From the NCBI RefSeq assembly GCF_002259645.1, contig NZ_MWWV01000012.1, positions 1 through 64,000 on the forward strand: DNA of 64,000 nucleotides. Direction: 5' to 3'. The first letter of the stretch is position 1, and each line of letters opens with the position of its first letter. Below are positions 18,801-25,573 of the stretch, in pieces. This stretch comes from Bifidobacterium tissieri. Lineage in GTDB: Bacteria > Actinomycetota > Actinomycetes > Actinomycetales > Bifidobacteriaceae. The translations under genes were made by a program, and so were the position numbers. Below the pieces are notes generated by a model. That model searched no databases. It worked only from the letters and a program-made list of their open reading frames with translations, and was not told the DNA's origin.

Positions 18801-19312
18801 TGTCCCCGGAGGAGAATCGTCGGGTATTCGCCAAATGCGCCGGACTGGTGAATCGGCTCAGGACGGAGCTCGAACAGGTTCGTGACGCGAACGGCATCCG
18901 CAGCTATGGTGCCCGCAACCTTGACCCGCGATGCCGCTCCTCGTTCTACGCGATCGTGCATCATAAGGACGGGCCGGATGAGCGCATCACCTCCACCGGT
19001 GGCAAATCCGGTGGCGCATTGCAGGAGCTGACATCGTTCGTATATGGTGCGGCGCTGATCTATCTGCTGGGTGGCGACGTGACCGGACAGCCCACATACA
19101 CCACGCTGTTCCTTGACGAGGCGCTGATCAAGGCCGATGGCCGCTATACCCAGCGTGCGCTGTCGGTGCTGCCCCGACTGGGATTCCAGGTGATCGTCTC
19201 GGCTCCGGAAAGCAAGACCGCCGAGATCCTGGAAGTCTCCTCGAAGGCGTACGTGGCGTACCGTGATCCCGACACCTCCCGCTCGTATTTGCAGGAGGTG
19301 CTTCCCGAGTAA
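15857..19312 (+). CDS. jetC: JetC/MksB-like SMC ATPase
   Basis: The 1151-residue protein is an SMC/SbcC/MukB-type ATPase. A Walker A motif, GASESGKST, lies at residues 46-54. Long heptad-like coiled coils (about 270-470 and 610-960) surround a hinge-like region. The C-terminal head has the signature TGGKSGGALQ (Ser1051) and Walker B LFLDEALIKAD (Asp1087, Glu1088). It would load on and extrude DNA with JetA and JetB. The ATG at 15857 sits eight bases after GAGGGG; a GTG at 15851 overlapping the jetB stop is the alternative. The next gene is convergent, so no jetD follows. Confidence 0.88.
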   Translation: MSHDMQIIADRWMLNSRCLINWGSYDGYHEFRPSTDAMLPVTLLAGASESGKSTLVDAQISLLYPTGTPFNKASNTGRSERSDYTYLRGMLGYDNTGNGDVPAFLRGRRDDGTPQPVWGAIVDTYVNHTTGQTLSCGKFLYLSAGDGQGDVRRQYVTWDHTIDPRLMDRYRDTPFTPTQLKNTYVGCDTFPNADAFHTYIWRVMGLSAEACRLLHKLQSADAPSRLDDIFKQGVLGVPEAIGLAQSAVSDYERYDTNFRSMAEKTQRIERLTAIQHAYDAYATALQNVHDFAPVDPESEQGNGHATIVSWVTNRMTGEVRKRVPIDVLALKRKEQDLESLQRQADAMRDRVSQIETQLNNHDEGSLTRLEAQLKQAEITLQDVTEQRDRLQTRFATAGMTMPDDAQSWESCRADIATLSVELNQRKDSLTEQRNTAVRMIGEAKRTLAALRQDYDRQRRQRTRISQPMDEARSLLAQATGLSTDELPYVAELMDVREDAEEWRNAMNVVYGQLAQTILVDKRHEAGFAAKVSTIDPKRMIRRTWTFVDTTRDYIADGEKAWMSGKLRYREDSPFVDWLKSQTSSERLDALCVDDIDDESATRQVQRDGQIKSGRHGHHGSKGLHPVIGFVTESYLDELRSQFVKAEARLSDAEDDYREADAGIDLLRAKEELADQLSYTTWDKIDVDGAEQRISELRTTIDSLRDDPELAHLLDARRNVQQQLDAMQEQAIRAKMDRDEIQQAIQTARQWLDEHRGVTLTSDTSGHLADAAIKVLTDAYEHVFSSVLNPEDRAGLIVTAANRTAANKVTTDEESKRSKPGETFVERAVSSVEKEIRQKIARLRENVDATRKTVEDRMTTYHSLYVPDDNTITTTVTDYRFYQEELKSLNLLAATTATNEEYVNCLDKLLMDFTQLNRAIDADARDIDDQLDKINAMLKGQQFGPRHGSLSIGADVRRPEATFTGPLKRTMTLLSEWKAGSRVSPEENRRVFAKCAGLVNRLRTELEQVRDANGIRSYGARNLDPRCRSSFYAIVHHKDGPDERITSTGGKSGGALQELTSFVYGAALIYLLGGDVTGQPTYTTLFLDEALIKADGRYTQRALSVLPRLGFQVIVSAPESKTAEILEVSSKAYVAYRDPDTSRSYLQEVLPE

Positions 19313-19336
19313 TCTGCGGGCCGGACTCTGCTTTGG

Positions 19337-20395
19337 CTACTCCTCCAGCGTGATGGGCTTGCTATGGTCCTGACGGTAGATGTCGGGCTCCACGTAGATC
19401 TCGAACGTATACCAGGGGAGCGCGTTGCGCACGGAGGTTTCAAGCTTGTCGACGGTCTGCACATCGAAATCGCGATCAAGTTTTGAAGTCTCGATCTTGA
19501 CGCACAGCAGGATGTCGTTCTCCGACATGTGCACGGTCTGCATATTGAGCAGGCGTGTCACGCCCGGGGTTGCCTTGACCGCGGCGACGATCTTGGAGCG
19601 CGTATCCGGATCGACGGCTTCACCGATCAGCAGAGAACCGGATTTGAAGGCGAGCAATATCGATCCGCAGATCAATACCAGACCGACCATGAGACCACCG
19701 ATGGCATCCCACAGCTCGTTGTCCAGAATGATCGCCAAGCCGATGCCGGTACCGGCGAAGGCGAGGCCGATCAGAGCAAGCGTATCCTCCATGATCACGG
19801 CTGCAAGCTCAGCGGACTTGGTGCGCCTCCAGAACCGGTAGAGGCCCATGTGCGGGGTATTGGTGTTGCGCATACGCTCGTTGGCTTCCTTGCTGCTCTG
19901 ATGCAGACCGTAGCCTTCCAGGCATGCGCTGATGGCCACGACGGCAAGCGCCACAAGGAGCTCGCCCTGATTGGCATCGCGCAGAGCGGGGTTCTCAACG
20001 ACGGCGATGATCTTTTTTACCGCCTCTGACGTGGAGAAGAATCCGCCGACGAAGAAGAGCAACGTGGCGACGACGAACGACGCGAGATACTTGGCCCGAT
20101 AAAGCCCGAATGGATGATCGCCGTCGGTCTTGTGATGGGAGAATCGTCCTCCGATCATCAGGACGATTTCATTGGAGCAGTCGGCGATGGAGTGAACGGA
20201 CTCGGAAAGCATGGCGGATGAACCGGTGAATGCGGCGGCGCACAGTTTGGCGATGGCGACGCCGATGTTGGCCGCAAGTGCGGCCTTGACCGCCGTTCCC
20301 GCATGTTTGCTGTTCTGAGCGACTGTTGGTTGTTTCGTAGTGCTGACGTTATTGGTTGCTACAGCCTGTTGAGCCGAATCCGCGGATTCGTCCAT
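19337..20395 (-). CDS. Cation diffusion facilitator (CDF) family transporter
   Basis: The 352-residue protein has six predicted helices and CDF features: SAMLSESVHSIADCSNE in the second helix, DHPFGLYRAKYLAS after it, and VIMEDTLALIGL in the fifth helix, whose acidic residues resemble the metal site. A C-terminal cytoplasmic domain (DIRQDHSK-like tail preceded by a metallochaperone-like fold) follows. It probably exports Zn, Mn or Fe by proton exchange; the metal is not predictable. The gene converges with jetC, 24 bases away, and no regulator is adjacent. Confidence 0.88.
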   Translation of the reverse strand: MDESADSAQQAVATNNVSTTKQPTVAQNSKHAGTAVKAALAANIGVAIAKLCAAAFTGSSAMLSESVHSIADCSNEIVLMIGGRFSHHKTDGDHPFGLYRAKYLASFVVATLLFFVGGFFSTSEAVKKIIAVVENPALRDANQGELLVALAVVAISACLEGYGLHQSSKEANERMRNTNTPHMGLYRFWRRTKSAELAAVIMEDTLALIGLAFAGTGIGLAIILDNELWDAIGGLMVGLVLICGSILLAFKSGSLLIGEAVDPDTRSKIVAAVKATPGVTRLLNMQTVHMSENDILLCVKIETSKLDRDFDVQTVDKLETSVRNALPWYTFEIYVEPDIYRQDHSKPITLEE

Positions 20396-20474
20396 GGCGG
20401 TTCACCCCGTTCTTCCCTGATATGGATTGCGTAAAGACAGCATCAGTATAGGCCGTCTTGTGACGGGGGTGACA

Positions 20475-20535
20475 CGGTGATCCATTCGAGTGTTATCAGC
20501 GCCTCACATAGGAAGCCCACCCGAATGGATCACCG
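20475..20535 (-). terminator. Hairpin downstream of the ABC-F gene
   Basis: CGGTGATCCATTCG (20475-20488) pairs perfectly with CGAATGGATCACCG (20522-20535) across a 33-base spacer. It lies just past the stop of the minus-strand ABC-F gene. Confidence 0.6.
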
Positions 20536-20558
20536 AACTCTGTGAACGCTGTCGACGA

Positions 20559-22160
20559 TTATTCCTCCGCGACCAGGTCGAGATAGTCGTCGTTCCACAG
20601 GTCCTCATCCCCATCGGGCATGAGCAGCACGCGTTCGGGATTCAGTGCCTTGACTGCACCCTCATCGTGGGTGACAAGGACGATGGCGCCCTCGTACTTG
20701 GCGATGGCCTTGAGGATCTCCTCTCGCGAGGCGGGGTCAAGGTTGTTGGTGGGCTCATCCAAAAGGAGCACATTGGCCCGTGACGTGACAAGAGTGGCGA
20801 GGGCAAGTCGGGTCTTCTCACCACCGGAAAGCACATGCGTGGGTTTGAGGGCGTCGTCTCCGGAGAAGAGGAAGGAACCGAGGATGCTACGTGCCTGAGT
20901 GTCGTTGAGCTCGGGGGCGACATGGGTGAGGTTTTCAAGTACGGTCACGTCGTTGTCAAGAGTGTCGTGCTCCTGAGCGAAGTAGCCGATCTTGGCGCCG
21001 TGTCCGAACACGACCTCTCCGGTGTCCGGCTGATCGATTCCGGCGAGAATGCGCAGGGTGGTGGTCTTGCCTGCACCGTTGTATCCGAGGATGACGACTC
21101 GGGATCCCTTGTCGATGGCGAGGTTGACACCGGCGAAGACGATGTTGGATCCGAACGCTTTGGAGATGTCCTTGGCCATGATCGGGGTGCGGCCGCAGGG
21201 GGCGGGTTCGGGGAACCGGATGTCGGCGACCTTCTCCTGCTTCTGCGCTTCGCTGGTTTCGGACAGCAGCCGTTCGGCGCGACGCATCATGTTCTGCGCG
21301 GCAGTGGCCTTGGTGGCCTTGGCATGCAGGCGAATGCCCTGCTTCATCAGGCGTTCGGCCTTCTTCTCGGCGACCTCGCGTTCACGGCGCCGACGTTCCT
21401 CATCGACGACACGCTGATGCAGGTAGGCCTTCCATCCGAGGGAGTACATGTCGATCTGGCCGAGTTGGGCATCGAGATGCCAGACCTTGTTGACAACCTC
21501 GTCAAGCAGCTCGGTGGAGTGGGAGATGACAAGGAATCCACCCTGGAACTTCTTGAGATAGTCGCGCAGCCATTCGATGGAGTCGGCGTCCAAATGGTTA
21601 GTGGGCTCGTCGAGGATCATGGTGTCGGCGTTGGAGAAGAGAATGCGGGCCAGTTCGATGCGGCGACGCTGGCCACCGGAAAGCGTGCCGAGTTCGCGCT
21701 TGAGAACCTCCTGATCAAGGCCAAGGCTTTCGGCCATGACGATGGCTTCGGACTGGACGGCGTATCCACCGGCGTTCTCAAAGTCCTGCTGGGCCTTGTC
21801 ATAACGCCGCATGGCCTTTTCCATGATGTCCGGGTCGGGATTGGTCATTTCCTTTTCCGCTTTGCGAATGCGGGTAAGGATGGTGTTGATGTCTCGCGCG
21901 CTCATGATGCGGTCGAGCGCCGTCTGATCCTGATCGCCGGTGTGCGTGTCCTGCGGCAGGTAGCCAAGCTTGCCGCTGACACGCACCTTGCCGGCGGTGG
22001 GCAGCATGCTGCCGGTGATGACGCGGGTGAGCGTGGTCTTGCCGGCACCGTTACGGCCGACCAGACCGATGCGGTCGCCTTTCGCCACGTGGAAGTCCGT
22101 GGGATGGAGCAGTGTTCGCGCTCCGATGCGGATTTCCAGTCCCTGTGCGTCAATTGCCAT
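20559..22160 (-). CDS. ABC-F family ATP-binding protein
   Basis: The 533-residue soluble protein has two ABC ATPase domains and no membrane segment. Domain 1 has GRNGAGKTT near residue 36 and LSGGQRRRIELAR; domain 2 has GYNGAGKTTT near 355 and LSGGEKTRLALA. A charged linker rich in Arg/Lys/Glu (about residues 240-305) joins them, the ABC-F arrangement. ABC-F proteins bind the ribosomal E site and act in translation or antibiotic protection; which applies here cannot be told. The gene is monocistronic. Confidence 0.92.
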   Translation of the reverse strand: MAIDAQGLEIRIGARTLLHPTDFHVAKGDRIGLVGRNGAGKTTLTRVITGSMLPTAGKVRVSGKLGYLPQDTHTGDQDQTALDRIMSARDINTILTRIRKAEKEMTNPDPDIMEKAMRRYDKAQQDFENAGGYAVQSEAIVMAESLGLDQEVLKRELGTLSGGQRRRIELARILFSNADTMILDEPTNHLDADSIEWLRDYLKKFQGGFLVISHSTELLDEVVNKVWHLDAQLGQIDMYSLGWKAYLHQRVVDEERRRREREVAEKKAERLMKQGIRLHAKATKATAAQNMMRRAERLLSETSEAQKQEKVADIRFPEPAPCGRTPIMAKDISKAFGSNIVFAGVNLAIDKGSRVVILGYNGAGKTTTLRILAGIDQPDTGEVVFGHGAKIGYFAQEHDTLDNDVTVLENLTHVAPELNDTQARSILGSFLFSGDDALKPTHVLSGGEKTRLALATLVTSRANVLLLDEPTNNLDPASREEILKAIAKYEGAIVLVTHDEGAVKALNPERVLLMPDGDEDLWNDDYLDLVAEE

Positions 22161-22294
22161 GATTCACCTGCCGATTGTGTCAGTTCGTTGTGTTCTCGTA
22201 AAGTCCAACCGACCATGATACCGAACGGCATGCCGAAGCACATTCGAGCTGCTCCTACGCGGCTTCGCCTCCCTGACCGAGATCTGACCGACGA

Positions 22295-22780
22295 TTACCG
22301 TTCCTCAGAGGACTGGTTGAGCCGAATCATATGTTCGATGAATTCACGAACCGCTCCTCGGCCTCCATCGCGCCGGCATACGTAGTCGACGACGTCGATG
22401 ATGCCCTGTGCACTGTCGGCGGGGCATCCGGATAGCCCCACGAAACGGATAGCCTCAAGATCATTGAGATCATCACCGATGTAGGAGACTTCGGCTGAGG
22501 TCAGTCCTCGCTCGTCCATAAGGCGTCTCAACAGAGGCAGTTTGTCATGAATGCCCTGATGCAATTCGGTGACGCCCAGTTCGGCGGCTCGACGTTCAAG
22601 AATCCTCGATTCGCGCCCGGTGATGATCATCGGCGTGATTCCGGCCTCGGGCAGCAGATGCTTGATGCCATAGCCATCCTTGCAGTTGAACGTCTTCATC
22701 ATTTCACCGTCCGGGCCGATGCAGATGCGTCCATCGGTGAGCGTGCCATCCACGTCCATCACCAGAAGTCGAATGGTCAT
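22295..22780 (-). CDS. KdsC-type HAD phosphatase
   Basis: The 161-residue protein matches the HAD subfamily of KdsC (KDO-8-phosphate phosphatase): DVDGTLTDG at residues 8-16 (nucleophile Asp), ITGRES, a lysine around residue 75, and GDDLNDLEA with the acidic pair. It has no cap domain, as in KdsC tetramers. The ATG overlaps the upstream MATE stop (ATGA), so the genes are coupled. Gram-positives lack KDO in LPS, so the substrate is probably another sugar-acid phosphate, such as a nonulosonic acid precursor; this is inference. Confidence 0.82.
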   Translation of the reverse strand: MTIRLLVMDVDGTLTDGRICIGPDGEMMKTFNCKDGYGIKHLLPEAGITPMIITGRESRILERRAAELGVTELHQGIHDKLPLLRRLMDERGLTSAEVSYIGDDLNDLEAIRFVGLSGCPADSAQGIIDVVDYVCRRDGGRGAVREFIEHMIRLNQSSEER

Positions 22781-24237
22781 GCCGTTTCCCTTTCCTTGCG
22801 AGCGTTGCCGGTGCCACCGCGCAATTCCGGCAGCATGATGATGAGCAGAATGATGGCAAGGATCGCGGTAAGCAGATCGGCGATGGCTTGGGCGGCGATA
22901 ACTCCCTGGTATCCCGCCACTCGCGAGGCGACGGCCAGTACGATGACCAGGATCACACCCTGTCTGCTGATCGACAGGATGAATGCGCCCAATGCCTTGC
23001 CCGTCGATTGGAAGGTGCAGGTGGTGACCATGACGATGCCGACGCACAACAGACTGAGCAGCTGCACCCGCAGCATGCCGGCGCCAAGGTCGATGATATG
23101 GGGATCGTTGATGAAGAAGCCCATGAGCTGCCGGTCGAAGACGCTGAGCAGGATCGTCATGATGATGGCGAACGCGCTGAGGAAGAGGTATGAGAATCGC
23201 AGGATTCCCGACAGTCGTTTCATGTTGCGGGCACCGTAGTTGTAGCCGATGAGCGCCTGGGCGCCGAACGCGAATCCGACGAATACGGACACCGCGATCA
23301 TGATCACCTTCAATGCGATGCCCATGGCGGCCACCGGATCGTTGCCGTATCGCAACAGGTACAGGTTCACCATGACGATGCCGAAGCTCTGCGTCAGATT
23401 GGTGATGGCGGCGGGGATGCCGATGACCAGAATGTCCTTGATTTCCAGGCTGGTGATGTCAAGCAGTCGACGGCGGACCGGAACCGGCCGTTCCACAAAC
23501 GCCTTGCCGTAGTTCTTCGTCGACTGTTCGGCGTTTTTCGCATTCCTGCGGCGGATCATGAGTCGTGGATCGATGGACAGGTTGCCGCTTCGGAACAGTA
23601 GGAACCAGACGAAGTAGGCATCGGTGCACACGTTGGCCAGTACGGTGGCGAACGCCGAGCCGGCGGCACCCCATCCGAACACGTGGATGAACAGCGGGTT
23701 GAGGATGATGTTGACCACGGTGCCGGCGATCTGGCCGATCATGGAGGGTACGGCATGGCCTTCGGTTCGGAGTTGGTTGACCGGTGTCATGGAGACGATG
23801 ATGAGCGGCGATCCGATGATGATCCACGTGTAGTATGCGGATGCGTGCTCCCAAGTGGCTTCGTTCGCGCCGAGCATGGAGAGGATCGGCGATCGGAACA
23901 CGAGACCACAGATCAGGATGATAACGCCGATGAGAAGGGAGCCGTAGAAGCAGAACACACTGAGCCGCTTGCCGTCCGCGTACCGGTGCTGTCCGAACAG
24001 TCGGGAGATGACGGAGCTGCCGCCCAGTCCGAAGATGTCACCGATGGCGATCATGACCATGAATATGGGAGCGGACAGGGATACGCCTGCCACCATGTTC
24101 GCGTTGCCGGTATGGGCGATGAAGTACGTGTCGACCATGTTGTAGACAAGGGTGACGAGCATACTCATGACCACGGGCATGGCCAGGCTGAAATACGCTT
24201 TGGGGATAGGGGCCCTTTCAAATAGTTCGTTGTCCAT
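22777..24237 (-). CDS. MATE family efflux transporter
   Basis: The 486-residue protein has about twelve hydrophobic segments. The N-terminal part, PKAYFSLAMPVVMSMLVTLV then YNMVDTYFIAHTGN, is typical of MATE (MatE/DinF-like) transporters, with a second repeat around residue 260 (VIGIPAAITNLTQSFGIVM). It probably exports a drug or metabolite in exchange for cations. The ATG at 24237 follows AGGAGA; a longer frame would begin at 24309. It is translationally coupled to the KdsC-like gene, which might link a sugar-acid step with export (inference). A divergent metallopeptidase gene starts 230 bases away. Confidence 0.9.
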   Translation of the reverse strand: MDNELFERAPIPKAYFSLAMPVVMSMLVTLVYNMVDTYFIAHTGNANMVAGVSLSAPIFMVMIAIGDIFGLGGSSVISRLFGQHRYADGKRLSVFCFYGSLLIGVIILICGLVFRSPILSMLGANEATWEHASAYYTWIIIGSPLIIVSMTPVNQLRTEGHAVPSMIGQIAGTVVNIILNPLFIHVFGWGAAGSAFATVLANVCTDAYFVWFLLFRSGNLSIDPRLMIRRRNAKNAEQSTKNYGKAFVERPVPVRRRLLDITSLEIKDILVIGIPAAITNLTQSFGIVMVNLYLLRYGNDPVAAMGIALKVIMIAVSVFVGFAFGAQALIGYNYGARNMKRLSGILRFSYLFLSAFAIIMTILLSVFDRQLMGFFINDPHIIDLGAGMLRVQLLSLLCVGIVMVTTCTFQSTGKALGAFILSISRQGVILVIVLAVASRVAGYQGVIAAQAIADLLTAILAIILLIIMLPELRGGTGNARKERETA

Positions 24238-24470
24238 GTTGGATTGTCTCCTGCGCTTCTTCTTCGACAGGGGGCCACACGTTCTGCCCACACATTCCGT
24301 CGCCTGCATCGCTGTGCTCTGTCGCTGCGCGGCTGCCTGTATCCTTCACTGGGTAGTTAAGCGCATATGGGTGGACAAGATCAGCCGACCGTGTTGTGGC
24401 GGACGAGGTAGGTCCTCCACTCATGGGTACAGTGGTGTTGTTCATTCATCGATGCGGACGGGGCCACCAT

Positions 24471-24839
24471 ATGAGAATCAGCGACGAGGATTTCGAAATC
24501 GCCATTGAAGAGGCGTTGCAGCTGATTCCGCAACGGTTTCATAGGGCGCTCACCAATATCGGCATCGCCATGGACGACGAGCCGAACGAACGTGAACTCG
24601 CCACCATGGATGGGGCTTGCGGGGAGCTGCTGGGCCTGTATGAGGGGATCCCGCTACCGGAGCGATCGAACGGCTACGGGGGAGTGATGCCGGATATCAT
24701 CACGATCTTCAAGGGGCCTCACGAACGCATTTGCTCGACGCATGAGGAGCTGGTCATGCAGATTCGTAAGACCGTGATGCATGAGATCGGCCATTACTTC
24801 GGATTCGATGACGAATATCTGCATGCGCATGGATACTGA
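24471..24839 (+). CDS. Zincin-like metallopeptidase family protein
   Basis: The 122-residue protein has the HEIGHYFGFDDEYLHAHGY tail: the HExxH zinc motif and a further acidic ligand, matching the possible-metallopeptidase (DUF1025/zincin) family common in Actinobacteria. The preceding region carries the family's GxMPDIITIFKGP segment. The ATG at 24471 starts at MRISDEDFE, the expected family beginning; its ribosome site is weak (GGACGGGG). Peptidase activity is inferred from the motif. A hairpin follows directly. Confidence 0.84.
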   Translation: MRISDEDFEIAIEEALQLIPQRFHRALTNIGIAMDDEPNERELATMDGACGELLGLYEGIPLPERSNGYGGVMPDIITIFKGPHERICSTHEELVMQIRKTVMHEIGHYFGFDDEYLHAHGY

Positions 24840-24840
24840 T

Positions 24841-24866
24841 GGTTTCGGACGATATTGTCCGAAACC
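24841..24866 (+). terminator. Hairpin between metallopeptidase and acylphosphatase genes
   Basis: GGTTTCGGAC (24841-24850) and GTCCGAAACC (24857-24866) form a perfect 10-bp stem with a 6-base loop, two bases after the stop codon. A TTG at 24855 lies inside it, which argues against using that codon as the next gene's start. Confidence 0.6.
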
Positions 24867-24884
24867 GGGGATAGACAGGCATAC

Positions 24885-25181
24885 GTGACGGAAACACAGC
24901 AGATACGCGTGCATATCAGGATCTCCGGCATGGTGCAGGGAGTCGGGTTTCGCTATTTTACGGTCACCGAGGCCAATCGTCTTGGGTTGACGGGCTGGGT
25001 GCGCAACAGAATGGACGGATCAGTGGAAGCCGAAGCCCAGGGAGAGGACACCGATATCAGCCGACTCACCGCCCGTCTTCGTGTCGGTCCTCGATGGAGC
25101 ACGGTCGAGCATGTCGTGATCGACCGGATTCCCCTTGTTCCCGGTGAACGGTCATTCACCGTCAGACGAGATCGGGAATAA
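24885..25181 (+). CDS. Acylphosphatase
   Basis: The 98-residue product has the acylphosphatase core: RISGMVQGVGFRYFTV (catalytic Arg in GVGFR) and LTGWVRNRMDGSVEA (catalytic Asn in WVRN). It hydrolyses acyl phosphates such as acetyl phosphate in the cytoplasm. The start is uncertain: GTG at 24885 is taken, since the TTG at 24855 lies inside the preceding hairpin. The protein is complete through SFTVRRDRE. Confidence 0.88.
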   Translation: MTETQQIRVHIRISGMVQGVGFRYFTVTEANRLGLTGWVRNRMDGSVEAEAQGEDTDISRLTARLRVGPRWSTVEHVVIDRIPLVPGERSFTVRRDRE

Positions 25182-25192
25182 GCGTTCGCCGG

Positions 25193-25390
25193 TCAGCAGC
25201 ATCCGGTGGATTGATGGGTTTCATGGAAGTCATCACGCGCCCGCCAGAATTCACGTGCGCTCATCGGCTCATGATCGGGATGATTGCGACGGTGCCGCTC
25301 GACATACCGGTCATAGGCGTTCTCTCCGGTCAGATCGCGCCAGAATTCGTGGAACTCGTGCCACGCCGTTCGAATGCTTGCCATGGTCAT
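25193..25390 (-). CDS. YbdD/YjiX family protein (CstA partner)
   Basis: The 65-residue protein matches the YbdD/YjiX (DUF466) family: YDRYVERHRRNHPDHEPMSA and FWRAR are characteristic, and it ends in a Cys-Cys pair. Family members accompany CstA-type transporters and are required for pyruvate uptake. AGAAGG precedes the ATG at 25390; a second ATG at 25384 is possible. It lies about 180 bases downstream of cstA in the same direction. Confidence 0.86.
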   Translation of the reverse strand: MTMASIRTAWHEFHEFWRDLTGENAYDRYVERHRRNHPDHEPMSAREFWRARDDFHETHQSTGCC

Positions 25391-25462
25391 CGACTGCCTT
25401 CTTCCGTATCCGTATCAGGGAGCACCCGGTCCATATCGGAGATATCGACGCGAGCGCATGAC

Positions 25463-25501
25463 GTGGCCGCCGGCCGGAGGGGTCTCCGACTCGACGGCCA
25501 C
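25463..25501 (-). terminator. Hairpin between cstA and the YbdD gene
   Basis: GTGGCCG (25463-25469) pairs with CGGCCAC (25495-25501), and an inner GGAG/CTCC element can extend it. It lies 70 bases after cstA and could act as an intercistronic attenuator or processing stem. Confidence 0.4.
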
Positions 25502-25573
25502 GATTGTGTTGTGTGTTGTGGATGGCGTCCGCAACTTGTCTGCCTGTTCAGCATGCGGATGCCATCATGCCGG

